In this document: piece by piece, positions 1 through 8,163 of the stretch
How positions within the stretch are numbered: the first letter of the stretch is position 1
Layout: every line of letters begins with the position of its first letter
Assembly (NCBI RefSeq): GCF_000526695.1
Contig: NZ_JAGO01000011.1
Span: 186,001-250,000 of the forward strand
Origin: Carnimonas nigrificans ATCC BAA-78
Lineage (GTDB): Bacteria; Pseudomonadota; Gammaproteobacteria; Pseudomonadales; Halomonadaceae
Length of the DNA stretch: 64,000 nucleotides
Direction: 5' to 3'
Position numbers and translations under genes: made by a program
Notes under the pieces: generated by a model
Database searches by the model: none
Told to the model about the DNA's origin: nothing
The model's input: only the letters and a program-made list of their open reading frames with translations

Positions 1-558
1 AAGTTTGTGGCGGACAAATACCACTGGCGCACCCATTTTTGGCGCTGGCTGGGCCGGGATGTACTCTCGAAGCGCCTTGTAGGCCGCTATGACGCACGCC
101 ATGAAAGCAAGAGTGCGCGGATTCTGGCATCACTGGGGCAGGCAACAGTAAAGAGCCATGGGTACGGCTGCTCGCTCAATCCCTTGAACGTGTTGAGTTC
201 GGTGTATGTGCTAGAATTTATCACCGCGGCAACGTCAGGACGGCACCATTTTCACCGTCTTGCGGAGCCTGCCCGCCAGGCATTCATTGCGGAGATGATG
301 GAGCAGGCCGTTGCACTGGCTCGGCATGGGTATCTGCATCGTGATTTTCATCTGGATAATCTGCTGATCGACCCACAGGGCGCCATCATCTGGATTGATA
401 CCCATCTGCGCAAGCTGCCCGCCAATGCGCACAAGCGGGCACGCCTGCTGGCCGCCTCCATTTCTCCTACCAAACTGGATGGTGAAGTTTACGCGGCACA
501 GGCGCTGGATATTCTGGCGGCGGATTTCCCTGAAGTAACGCAGTATCGCAAGGCGTAA
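1..558 (+). CDS. Lipopolysaccharide core kinase (Kdo/WaaP family), 5' end outside window
   Basis: The reading frame is open from base 1, so the true start lies upstream and only about the last 185 codons are present. The fragment shows the protein-kinase-like catalytic loop HRDFHLDNLL (near base 337), followed by a strand ending in WIDTHLRKLP, the usual place of the metal-binding aspartate in the Kdo kinase/WaaP/RfaP group. These enzymes phosphorylate sugars of the LPS inner core on the cytoplasmic side of the inner membrane. A glycosyltransferase gene follows on the same strand after a short gap, which fits an LPS core locus. The exact acceptor (Kdo or heptose) cannot be decided from this fragment. 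Confidence 0.8.
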   Translation, partial: KFVADKYHWRTHFWRWLGRDVLSKRLVGRYDARHESKSARILASLGQATVKSHGYGCSLNPLNVLSSVYVLEFITAATSGRHHFHRLAEPARQAFIAEMMEQAVALARHGYLHRDFHLDNLLIDPQGAIIWIDTHLRKLPANAHKRARLLAASISPTKLDGEVYAAQALDILAADFPEVTQYRKA

Positions 559-618
559 CGGCAGTAGGCGATGCCGGTGTTGTGCGGCTATTCAATGGAT
601 AAAGCAAGCGAGAACAGT

Positions 619-1686
619 ATGGCAAAGCGTTTGGCCTTCGTGATGAAGGATTTATACGGCGGAGGCGCTGAAAAATCGCTTCTGTATACCGCTGATGAGC
701 TGCGCAAGCGCGGCAATCAGGTGAAGTTCTACATCATGCGCGATTTTATCGAGCATCGAATCCCAGACGGCCTGGAAGTGATCAATCTAGGTATCCATAG
801 CCAGTTTACGCGGGCGCTCAATAATGTGCTGATCGAGAAGTGGCAGGCGCGTCAGCTCGAAAAGGCGTTTGCGACGTTCAATCCCGATATCGTGTTTTCC
901 TGCTCCGCTGACAAGATCACCCGTCATGTTCGCCACCCCAATCTCTATTTCATGATTCGAAGTGATATGTCTTCCACTCCGATGTCGGAAGAAGAACGCA
1001 GGAAAAGCTATGCCAAGGCGCACAAATTTTATGATGGCCGTCAGGTGCTGGCGGTCTCCAAGGGAGTGCGCGATAACCTGTTAAACAAGGTGGGAGTCAC
1101 CCCGAGTGTGTGCAAGGCGATCTACACGCCTTATGACCCCCAGCCATTTCGCGATATGGCCGCCGAGCCGGTGGATGATCTGCCAGCCGGCGAGTTCATT
1201 TTGAGCCTGGGGTCACTTGAGCAGCGTAAGCGCCATGATCGTCTGCTGCGTGCCTATAAGGAAAGTGGTGTGCAAACGCCCATTGTGATTCTCGGCAAGG
1301 GGCAGCCCGAGGATGTCACCAGAGTCAAAGGGTTGATCAGCTCGCTTGGTCTTGAGGAACGGGTGCGCATGATGGATTATCGCACTAATCCTTACCCCTA
1401 TATTGCAGCGGCCAAGTTCCTGGTATCGGCTTCTGATGCCGAAGGGTTGCCGCGCGCCTTGATCGAATCCTTGCTGCTGGGCACTCCGCTGGTCAGCACC
1501 GACTGTCCTTCGGGGCCGAAAGAGATTCTTTCCCATGAATTACAGGATTTTCTGGTGCCTTTGGATGACGATGCGGCCATGGCGGATGCCATCAAGCGCA
1601 TGGACGAGCAACCGGTTGTGATTGATGAGCGCTATATCACGCCTTTCCTGGCGAGCACGGTATTACCGCAGTATGAGGCGCTGTAG
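619..1686 (+). CDS. Glycosyltransferase family 1/4 (GT-B fold), probable LPS core or cell-surface glycan
   Basis: The protein has about 355 residues. The N-terminal Rossmann half begins MAKRLAFVMKDLYGGGAEKS, with the glycine-rich acceptor loop typical of GT4. The C-terminal half has the strand ILSLGSLEQRKR and the nucleotide-sugar binding segment DAEGLPRALIESLLLGTP (bases 1433-1486), which contains the E-x7-E-like motif of the family. In-frame ATGs exist at 571 and 595, but 619 is preferred because the family begins almost immediately with the first beta strand. It lies 60 bp after the LPS kinase gene on the same strand, so a role in LPS core assembly is inferred. The donor and acceptor sugars are unknown. 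Confidence 0.8.
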   Translation: MAKRLAFVMKDLYGGGAEKSLLYTADELRKRGNQVKFYIMRDFIEHRIPDGLEVINLGIHSQFTRALNNVLIEKWQARQLEKAFATFNPDIVFSCSADKITRHVRHPNLYFMIRSDMSSTPMSEEERRKSYAKAHKFYDGRQVLAVSKGVRDNLLNKVGVTPSVCKAIYTPYDPQPFRDMAAEPVDDLPAGEFILSLGSLEQRKRHDRLLRAYKESGVQTPIVILGKGQPEDVTRVKGLISSLGLEERVRMMDYRTNPYPYIAAAKFLVSASDAEGLPRALIESLLLGTPLVSTDCPSGPKEILSHELQDFLVPLDDDAAMADAIKRMDEQPVVIDERYITPFLASTVLPQYEAL

Positions 1687-1756
1687 ATCGTTGGAATAGA
1701 GAACGGGGCGGGCATGTTCTCGCCTTTGTACCTACATAGGTTACCGGGAGTCTTGC

Positions 1757-2560
1757 ATGAACGGGTCATCGCTGCTGGTATTCACCGATCTGGATGGATC
1801 ACTACTTGACCATCATAGCTATTCCTGGGCACCGGCGGCGCATTGGCTGGAAAAGCTGCGCCGCGCCCAGGTGCCCCTCATTATCAACTCCAGCAAAACG
1901 CGCGCCGAGGTATCCGCACTGTCCCTTGAACTAGGGATCTGCGATGCGCCCTGTATCGTTGAAAATGGTGCCGCTATCCTGCTTCCGCCGCGCTGGCAGC
2001 AGCCGGGCGAGGGCGACATGATTACCCTGGGCGCTGATATCGCTCATATTCGTCACGCACTGGCGCAGCTTCGCGATCAAGGCTTTTCATTCGAAGGATT
2101 TGGCGATGTATCGCCGCAGCGGGTGGCTGAATGGACTGGCTTGCCGCTCGCGCAGGCGCAGCTTGCCTGGCAGCGCGAAGCTACCGAGCCTCTGTTCTGG
2201 CATGAAGATGAGCAGCGTCTTGACGCATTTACTCAAGCGCTCGCGCAACATCAGCTGACAACGACGCGGGGCGGCCGTTTTGTCCATGTCATGGCGGCTC
2301 AGGCAGATAAAGGGCGGGCGCTTCTCTGGCTTAAAAAGCGTTTTGCGCAGCTATCGGGCAACGAGTGTCGCTGTGTGGCATTGGGCGATGGTGCCAATGA
2401 TATCCCCATGCTGAACGCCGCCGAGATGCCGGTACTGATTCGTAACGATGCCTCTCTGGTGCAGCTTCCTGCCGAACTGGAGACACGTTGCTACCTCACT
2501 CAGCAGGCCGGGCCGAGTGGGTGGAATGAGGGGCTGGATCATTGGTTGGGTAGTGCATGA
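1757..2560 (+). CDS. Glucosyl/mannosyl-3-phosphoglycerate phosphatase (HAD-IIB, YedP/MPGP family)
   Basis: The protein is a 267-residue HAD phosphatase. Motif I is FTDLDGSLLD near the N-terminus, a Ser/Lys pair lies in INSSKTRAEV, and the C-terminal motif is ALGDGANDIPML. The cap region with FEGFGDVSP and GGRFVHV is typical of mannosyl-3-phosphoglycerate phosphatases such as E. coli YedP. These enzymes remove the phosphate from glycosyl-3-phosphoglycerate. Because the next gene encodes a glucosyl-3-phosphoglycerate synthase, the likely physiological product here is the osmolyte glucosylglycerate. This is inferred from context, since the family accepts both sugars. A gap of 323 bp separates it from the synthase gene, so the two may have separate promoters. 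Confidence 0.85.
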   Translation: MNGSSLLVFTDLDGSLLDHHSYSWAPAAHWLEKLRRAQVPLIINSSKTRAEVSALSLELGICDAPCIVENGAAILLPPRWQQPGEGDMITLGADIAHIRHALAQLRDQGFSFEGFGDVSPQRVAEWTGLPLAQAQLAWQREATEPLFWHEDEQRLDAFTQALAQHQLTTTRGGRFVHVMAAQADKGRALLWLKKRFAQLSGNECRCVALGDGANDIPMLNAAEMPVLIRNDASLVQLPAELETRCYLTQQAGPSGWNEGLDHWLGSA

Positions 2561-2883
2561 AAGACGCCCTCTGAGTAGCGGGCAGCTTCTGGCTGGCTAT
2601 ATACCCCAGAGATGGGGGTAAAAAGTCTGGCTCGCCGGTCTTTGAATTGAGCTACCTTGCTCATTGCCTGTTTATTTAAATCACTGCAAGGCGAGTTGCC
2701 GCGCAGAGACACGCATAATAACAATCGCCGTGTCGATCCCATATTTTAGAACACAGCGAGTGCAAGGCATCGCTCTCCATTGTGCTATAAAGAACAAACG
2801 CGTTATCACGAGCACCGACACCCCCGTGTGCGGCATTGCGTCTCTATCGCCGCTATCAGCCGTTGATCGAGAGGAGAAGCGTT
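2561..2883. other. 323-bp spacer between phosphatase and gpgS genes
   Basis: I find no convincing gene here. A short inverted repeat with six paired bases lies at 2602-2607/2615-2620. A TATAAA hexamer at 2786-2791 could be the -10 of a gpgS promoter, but no good -35 stands 16-18 bp upstream. The AT-richer stretch around 2665-2690 is the other possible promoter zone. Confidence 0.35.
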
Positions 2884-4107
2884 ATGAGTGATTTTCATCA
2901 GGATGGTGTGATTACCACGCTGCATAGCCTGGCAGATCGCCCCGTAGAATCGCTGGAAGAGGAGTTGAAACGCTTTTCCCGTAGTCGCCCGATGGGGCTG
3001 ATTATCCCGTCGCTCTTCTCCGAGCTGGAAGGCCCTGCGCTCTCCCGCATTGTGGATGAATTGGCTCAGGTGCCGTACCTGACTGAAATCACCATCGGTC
3101 TTGATCGTGCTGATCGCGATCAATTCAATTACGCCCGTGAATTCTTTTCGCGCCTGCCGCAGCGTCATCGCATTTTATGGAACGACGGCCCGCGTTTGCG
3201 AGAGCTTGATGAAGAGCTGCAATCGGAAGGACTCTCGCCCACCGAGCCAGGCAAAGGCCGTAATGTGTGGTTCTGTTCCGGCTATACTCTGGCCTCCCGA
3301 CGCACGGCGGCTGTGGCACTGCATGATGCGGATATTCTGACCTACCGCCGTGACATGCTGGCAAGGCTTTTATACCCCATCGTGCATCCGCGCATTAATT
3401 ACGAATTCTGCAAAGGCTACTACGCCAGAGTTTCTGGCGGCCAGCTGAATGGGCGGGTGGGGCGGCTGTTGGTTACGCCGCTGCTGCGCGCCATGCAGTC
3501 CATCTATGGGCCTTCCGAGTACCTTGATTATCTGTCGAGCTATCGCTATCCGCTCTCAGGGGAATTTGCAATGCACACCGATGTGTTAAGCAATATTCGT
3601 ATTCCCAGCGATTGGGGGCTGGAGATCGGGGTGTTGTCAGAGGTGCATCGTAACTACGGCTCGCGGCGCCTGTGTCAGGTTGATATCGCCGACAACTATG
3701 ACCACAAGCACCAGCCACTCTCGGAAGATGATCGCAGTGCGGGGCTTTCACGCATGGCGCAGGACATCACCAAGGCGCTGTTTCGCAAGCTATCGACGCT
3801 GGGAGTGCAAATTCCCGTTGAATCGCTGCGCACACTGAAAGCGACGTACTATCGTACGGCCCTTGATATGATCGAGAATTACTACCACGACGCTCTGATC
3901 AATGGATTGACCCTTGATCGTCATGCAGAAGAAGCCACGGTGGAGCTGTTCACTCAGGTGGTCTCCGACGCGGGCGTAGAGTTTCTTGAAACGCCGCGCG
4001 ACGACAAGCCGTTTATCCCAAGCTGGAACCGCATTCAGTCGGCCTTGCCGGATCATCTCCAGAAAATGTATGAAGCAGTTGAGCTGGACAACAAAGGAGA
4101 AGTCTAG
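2884..4107 (+). CDS. gpgS: Glucosyl-3-phosphoglycerate synthase (GT81 family)
   Basis: The protein has 407 residues and a GT-A fold with the metal-binding DAD motif at residues 148-150 (context ALHDADILTYRR). Other family blocks are GLIIPSLFSELEGPAL near the start, the glycine-rich GKGRNVW loop, GEFAMHTDVL and WGLEIGVLSEV. Enzymes of this family transfer glucose from UDP- or GDP-glucose to 3-phosphoglycerate, the first step to glucosylglycerate, a compatible solute in halotolerant and nitrogen-stressed bacteria. The start at 2884 is chosen for the strong ribosome binding site (gagaggag) just upstream; an in-frame TTG further upstream is less likely. The phosphatase for the second step lies upstream, and the phosphorylase that degrades the product lies convergently downstream. 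Confidence 0.87.
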   Translation: MSDFHQDGVITTLHSLADRPVESLEEELKRFSRSRPMGLIIPSLFSELEGPALSRIVDELAQVPYLTEITIGLDRADRDQFNYAREFFSRLPQRHRILWNDGPRLRELDEELQSEGLSPTEPGKGRNVWFCSGYTLASRRTAAVALHDADILTYRRDMLARLLYPIVHPRINYEFCKGYYARVSGGQLNGRVGRLLVTPLLRAMQSIYGPSEYLDYLSSYRYPLSGEFAMHTDVLSNIRIPSDWGLEIGVLSEVHRNYGSRRLCQVDIADNYDHKHQPLSEDDRSAGLSRMAQDITKALFRKLSTLGVQIPVESLRTLKATYYRTALDMIENYYHDALINGLTLDRHAEEATVELFTQVVSDAGVEFLETPRDDKPFIPSWNRIQSALPDHLQKMYEAVELDNKGEV

Positions 4108-4160
4108 CGTTTTTAGCGCTATATACGCTTCCTGAACAGTAACTTCTGCGATATTCAAAG

Positions 4161-4206
4161 GCCCTGCGGTTTGCCACCACTATCTGGCAAGCCGCAGGGC
4201 TTTTGC
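4161..4206. terminator. Bidirectional rho-independent terminator between gpgS and ggaP
   Basis: A 16-bp stem (4161-4176 with 4185-4200, one wobble pair) encloses an 8-nt loop. It is followed by TTTT on the + strand and preceded by AAA, so it can also serve the convergent gene on the - strand. Confidence 0.88.
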
Positions 4207-4221
4207 GTTGCGCCTGCGTCG

Positions 4222-6006
4222 TTAGGCGCTTTTGCTCACCAGCCAGGCGCTGTAGTAGGGCTTGAGTTCGAAGCAGCCATCCTGAACCTGAAGATGTCCC
4301 ATCAGCTCACGCCATTCACGCTGCGCAAATTCCGCTGGCAGCCTGACGTTAATGGGCTGGCGCGTTACGTTATGAATGGCGAGCAGTAAACGGCCATCAT
4401 CCAGTGGCCCACGCTGGAAAGCGAAGATACCTTCACCGAAATTGAGCACTTTTTGCGGGCTAGAGGGGTGGAAGCAAGGCTCCTGGCGGCGCTTGTTAAG
4501 CAGCTGCGTCATCGCCTTCAGTACAAAGCGGGTGGGGGTAACGGCGGCAAGCTGGTCGTCGAGTTCCTGAATGCGCCACTTCTTGCGGTTGATGGCGCGC
4601 AGGCCGCCGTTGCGCGACACGTTGGCGTAGTCGTTAGTGGTGCCGGTCAAGCTGTGGAAGTAAACGCCGGGAATGCCCTGTAGCCCTAGCATGATGGACT
4701 GGCTGCACAGAAAGCGAATGATTTGCCAGGCATCCTCGCCGCCTCGAGTGCCTTTCATGGCGTCAAAATAGGTGATGTTGGCTTCATAGGGAGAGTCTGT
4801 GCCGTCCGGATTCGCCTTCATGCTGATATAGCCGCCGAAGCGCTTCATCAGCTCCAGCATCTGGTCGATGTCATGCTGGGGCAGCAGCCCTTCGAGTGCG
4901 CGCACGCCAATGCCGTCATGGCTGGCGGTGAAGTTGAAGAAGGTGCAATCGGGCGGCAACTCGGGCAACGACGCTGCCCACTGCGAGAGCGGTGTGGCGT
5001 CACCTGAGGTGAGGGTGTGTACCAGCAATGGCGGTAAGGTGAACTGGTACACCATATGCGCTTCAGGCGCCTGTCGTGCCTCAAGGTGACCGAAGTAGCT
5101 CAGATTCTCCTGGTGCGGCACGTTGGTTTCCGTAATCAGCAGCGCTCCCGGCATCAGATAGTCGATAATCGCCCGCATCAGGCGCACCAGCGCGTGGGTT
5201 TGCGGCAAGTGAATGCAGGCGGTGCCCAGCTCTTTCCACAAATAAGCGACGGCATCAAGACGAATCAGCCTGATGCCCTGTTGCAGGTAGTTGATCAGAA
5301 TGCCGGTCATCTCAAGCAGCACGTCGGGGTTAGCGTAGTTAAGGTCAATCTGATCCTTGGAGAAGGTGGCCCACACGTAGCGCTTGCCACGGCGCGTGTA
5401 GACGGGCGTCAGCACGGGGCTGGCGCGGGGGCGCGTGACCATCAGCACATCAGTGTTTTTGGGCAGTTCGATAAAGTAGTCGCGGCCCGGTTCAGTGCCC
5501 GACAGGTAGTCGGTAAACCACAGGGACTCTCGCGAGACATGGTTAACGACCAAATCCGCCATCAGTTGATAGCGTTGGGCTATGCGGTGAATATCCTCCC
5601 AGTCGCCCAGGTCAGGATTGATCTCTCTATAGTGCACCACTGAAAAGCCGTCATCGGAGCTCCACGGAAAAAACGGCAGAATGTGGACACTACTAAAGGT
5701 GTCAGCGAGATGGTCATCCAGAAAGCGGGCCAGTGTTTGCAGCGGCATTTCGCCACTATTGGCCTCTGCCAGCAGATTGTCGCCATAGCAGATCAGCACT
5801 TGCGAGCGCTCGCTCCACAAGGTGTCAGGCGGTGCAGTGGCTGAGTGAATCGGGTGCTCTTCGATAAGGGTTAACAGCCGCTTCAATAGCGTAGTGCCTT
5901 GCTGTTCACCATAAACGAAATTCAGTTCATCAAGCGCACGCTGCTGGAACTCTTCTGGCGACAGTGGCGCAACGGTGGGCAGGTTCTGAAGGTATCCAGA
6001 TGTCAT
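4222..6006 (-). CDS. ggaP: Glucosylglycerate phosphorylase (GH13_18, sucrose-phosphorylase superfamily)
   Basis: The protein has 594 residues. The GH13 catalytic triad is visible: nucleophile D251 (IRLIRLDAVAYLWKE), acid/base E293 (LLITETNVPH) and D364 (TASHDGIG). The blocks LPFFPWSSDDGFSV, TRPRASPVLTPV and EAHMVYQFTLPPLL match, as I remember it, E. coli YcjM, a glucosylglycerate phosphorylase, better than true sucrose phosphorylases. The enzyme would split glucosylglycerate with phosphate into glucose-1-phosphate and glycerate. The ATG at 6006 is chosen because GAGG stands six bases upstream; a TTG twelve bases earlier is less likely. Its position beside the two biosynthetic genes supports this substrate. 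A sucrose-phosphate or other glucoside specificity cannot be excluded from sequence alone. Confidence 0.82.
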   Translation of the reverse strand: MTSGYLQNLPTVAPLSPEEFQQRALDELNFVYGEQQGTTLLKRLLTLIEEHPIHSATAPPDTLWSERSQVLICYGDNLLAEANSGEMPLQTLARFLDDHLADTFSSVHILPFFPWSSDDGFSVVHYREINPDLGDWEDIHRIAQRYQLMADLVVNHVSRESLWFTDYLSGTEPGRDYFIELPKNTDVLMVTRPRASPVLTPVYTRRGKRYVWATFSKDQIDLNYANPDVLLEMTGILINYLQQGIRLIRLDAVAYLWKELGTACIHLPQTHALVRLMRAIIDYLMPGALLITETNVPHQENLSYFGHLEARQAPEAHMVYQFTLPPLLVHTLTSGDATPLSQWAASLPELPPDCTFFNFTASHDGIGVRALEGLLPQHDIDQMLELMKRFGGYISMKANPDGTDSPYEANITYFDAMKGTRGGEDAWQIIRFLCSQSIMLGLQGIPGVYFHSLTGTTNDYANVSRNGGLRAINRKKWRIQELDDQLAAVTPTRFVLKAMTQLLNKRRQEPCFHPSSPQKVLNFGEGIFAFQRGPLDDGRLLLAIHNVTRQPINVRLPAEFAQREWRELMGHLQVQDGCFELKPYYSAWLVSKSA

Positions 6007-6248
6007 ACATGGCCTCAACTGTGTAGGAGAGTATTCGGCTTAAGAAATGTTGAATCCGGGAAGCGAAGGTGGCGCTTCTTGTGATTTGTCATGCACGCAT
6101 GCACGCACGCTGCGCAGCGGCACCCGAGCGAATAACGGGACTTCACTCAGCGTTTTTTCAAGCATACGCCATTGGTGAGCAAGCGCCAGAGCACATACGC
6201 AAGATGTCAGTTGATTTATTTGCGGCGCTCGCGCACACTGCGCGCAAT

Positions 6249-6420
6249 GGAGGGGAGTATTCCCCATCGCTCCTGCGGGAGCCTTGATGCTGTCTTCGTC
6301 ATCACGAGCCCTCATGGCTCCGGAGGCAGCGGCGCGTGAATCTGCGCGGAAGAGACCTCCGGTAAACCTGTCCGTTGGCAATGTTGCCCGGACATTCTCC
6401 TCGTTTGCCGGAGCCTTCGT
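6249..6420 (+). promoter_or_regulatory. yybP-ykoY family Mn2+ riboswitch with translational expression platform
   Basis: The leader of the TerC gene contains the GGGGAGTA loop (6252-6259) and the AGAGACC segment (6351-6357) typical of yybP-ykoY riboswitches. They are joined through a P1 stem of GGAGG (6249-6253) with CCTCC (6356-6360). The 3' P1 strand extended to 6357-6367 can instead pair over 11 bp, with one wobble, to 6403-6413. That segment contains the GGAG ribosome binding site for the ATG at 6421. A nested hairpin (6370-6374/6389-6393) supports this alternative fold. The predicted logic is that metal binding stabilises P1 and frees the ribosome binding site. In other bacteria this RNA class precedes alx/terC and mntP genes. 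Confidence 0.75.
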
Positions 6421-7422
6421 ATGCACGTTCCCGATTGGATCTGGGGGATTACCCTCGCTGTTGTTGTCTTTCTCTTCCTGTTCGACTTCTTCGCCCATGT
6501 GCGTCGCCCCCATGTGCCCACGTTCCGTGAATCGCTTGGCTGGTCGATTGTGTATGTGCTGCTGGCGTGCGTTTTTGGCGCAGGTGTGTGGTGGGTGTGG
6601 GGCAGCAAGCATGGCACCGAGTTTTTCGCCGGCTTCGTGATGGAGAAGAGCCTCTCCGTCGATAACCTGTTTGTCTTTTCGATTATTCTGGCGAAGTTCA
6701 ATGTGCCCGCTCAGGCCCAGCAGAAAGCGTTGATGATCGGTATCGTGGTCGCGCTGCTGCTGCGCGGTATCTTCATTGCGGCAGGGGCGGCGGCCATTCA
6801 TCAATTCAGTTGGGTGTTCTATATCTTCGGCGCCTTTCTGCTCTATACCGCGGTCAAGCTGGCGATCGAGAGCTTCTCTCACTCTGACAGCAGTAGCGAA
6901 GATGATTACAAGCCCAACGCGGTAATACGGTTTGCCCAGCGCCACTTGCCCATTAGCGATACGTTTGACGGCAATCGTGTGACTTCCCGCGTGAATGGCA
7001 AAAGAGTGCTGACCCCTATGGCGCTGGTGATCCTGGCCCTGGGGCTTACCGATATCGTCTTTGCGCTGGATTCGATTCCGGCCATTTATGGGCTGACGCA
7101 AGCTCCCTACATTGTGTTTACCGCCAATGTCTTTGCCCTGCTGGGGCTGTTGCAGATGTTTTTTCTGCTGGAAGGGCTGCTGGAGCGTTTGGTCTATCTG
7201 GGGGCGGGGCTATCGCTGGTGCTGGCATTTATCGGCGTTAAGCTGGTGCTTGAAGCGCTGCACGAAAACAGTTTGCCATTTCTCAATAACGGTGAGCCAT
7301 TAACAGGCGTTCCGGAAATATCGACGGGTCTGTCACTGACAGTGATCATCTCCGTACTGCTGGTGACAACAGTTGCAAGCCTGTGGAAGTCGAAGTATCG
7401 CCAGGGCGGCGAAGAAAAATGA
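6421..7422 (+). CDS. TerC/Alx-family integral membrane protein (probable Mn2+ exporter)
   Basis: The protein has 333 residues with about nine hydrophobic segments. The TerC blocks are present: MEKSLSVDNLFVFSII near residue 77 and LGLTDIVFALDSIPAIYG near residue 204, which carry the conserved acidic residues thought to bind metal inside the membrane. A soluble loop rich in Ser and Asp (SHSDSSSEDD) separates the two halves. E. coli Alx, its likely counterpart, takes part in manganese export and alkaline response. The start at 6421 follows a GGAG site predicted to be masked by the leader RNA, which supports manganese control. The gene is monocistronic, with a purine-rich tract and an inverted repeat downstream. 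Confidence 0.87.
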   Translation: MHVPDWIWGITLAVVVFLFLFDFFAHVRRPHVPTFRESLGWSIVYVLLACVFGAGVWWVWGSKHGTEFFAGFVMEKSLSVDNLFVFSIILAKFNVPAQAQQKALMIGIVVALLLRGIFIAAGAAAIHQFSWVFYIFGAFLLYTAVKLAIESFSHSDSSSEDDYKPNAVIRFAQRHLPISDTFDGNRVTSRVNGKRVLTPMALVILALGLTDIVFALDSIPAIYGLTQAPYIVFTANVFALLGLLQMFFLLEGLLERLVYLGAGLSLVLAFIGVKLVLEALHENSLPFLNNGEPLTGVPEISTGLSLTVIISVLLVTTVASLWKSKYRQGGEEK

Positions 7423-7509
7423 TAAGAGAAGAAGTGAAGAAGGAATAAATGAAGAGGGAAGAGAAGTAACGAAGGGGAATAGTGGGGCTGTGTGCGGTAT
7501 CAGGAATTC

Positions 7510-7538
7510 CCCTGTGCCGGGAAATGATCGGCACAGGG
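7510..7538. terminator. Perfect 10-bp inverted repeat downstream of terC (weak terminator)
   Basis: The arms 7510-7519 and 7529-7538 are perfectly complementary (ccctgtgccg) around a 9-nt loop. No T-run follows on either strand, so it is a weak intrinsic terminator or an RNA 3'-end stabiliser between convergent genes. Confidence 0.5.
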
Positions 7539-7553
7539 TCAAGGAGCCGCTTG

Positions 7554-7814
7554 CTATACGTGAGCGGCCTTGCGATATGCCAGCACAACAAGCTGAGCGA
7601 TAACGCTACCCACCACAGCGGTGCCTACGCCCAGCCCGCTGAAGGCAAGCTCCGGTAACACTCCGAAGATCGAGCAGATAAAGCTGACGACTACGCCACC
7701 CAGAGCGCCTGCCCCCATTGCGCCCAGGAAGCCGACGCTTATCTGCTGAGGCACGAGAATATTAAATATGCCTCCCACCAGTGCGCCAGTGACTATCCAG
7801 GAAATAAGGTCCAC
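7554..7814 (-). CDS. GlsB/YeaQ/YmgE family small membrane protein (transglycosylase-associated)
   Basis: This is an 86-residue hydrophobic protein with three glycine-rich membrane segments. The pattern (ISWIVTGALVGGIFNIL, then GFLGAMGAGALGGVVVSFI, then a third segment) is typical of the GlsB/YeaQ/YmgE family of inner-membrane proteins, often linked with general or osmotic stress. The start ATG at 7814 is preceded by aaggagcc on the - strand, a good ribosome binding site. The molecular role of the family is unknown. It is convergent with the terC gene. Confidence 0.8.
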   Translation of the reverse strand: MDLISWIVTGALVGGIFNILVPQQISVGFLGAMGAGALGGVVVSFICSIFGVLPELAFSGLGVGTAVVGSVIAQLVVLAYRKAAHV

Positions 7815-8163
7815 GGTACGGCTCCTTCTTGTTGGCTATTCGATGAATCTGCTAGTGCGCATCGCCTTGCCGTACCCCGCCAACGCGGGACTGGTCAAGC
7901 GCTGCAATGTCATGAAATGAAAGTATCAAGTGTAGCCTAAGTAGCCCAGAGCGTCTGTCTCTGCGGCGATTTTACGCACTCTTTCTCTTTTCCTCATGAG
8001 TGTTCGCTAAACTACTGGTAAAGTAGGGCTTTTCATGGCAAATGCACGTGCTGCGGTGGATCGCAGTGCCCGCTGGTGAACGTCGGGCGCACTATAAGCA
8101 GCCCTGATTCCTTGGCTAGCACACTTCTCCGCCAGCCAGCTATTCGACCGAAGTGGCCTTTTT
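7815..8163. other. 349-bp divergent spacer upstream of nrdR and the ymgE-like gene
   Basis: No gene is supported. The region must hold the promoters of both divergent genes. A small hairpin (ctact/agtag, about 8013-8027) and an AT-rich stretch around 7975-8035 lie on the nrdR side. I cannot assign a -35/-10 pair with confidence. Confidence 0.35.

Noticed and set aside
2539-2742. Small - strand frame in the gap before gpgS
   Set aside because: No ribosome binding site, and the Arg/Ser-rich composition looks random.
6040-7101. 353-codon open frame on the - strand opposite terC and its leader
   Set aside because: It is the complement of a clear TerC gene and riboswitch; the product is rich in His, Arg and Gln with no domain pattern.
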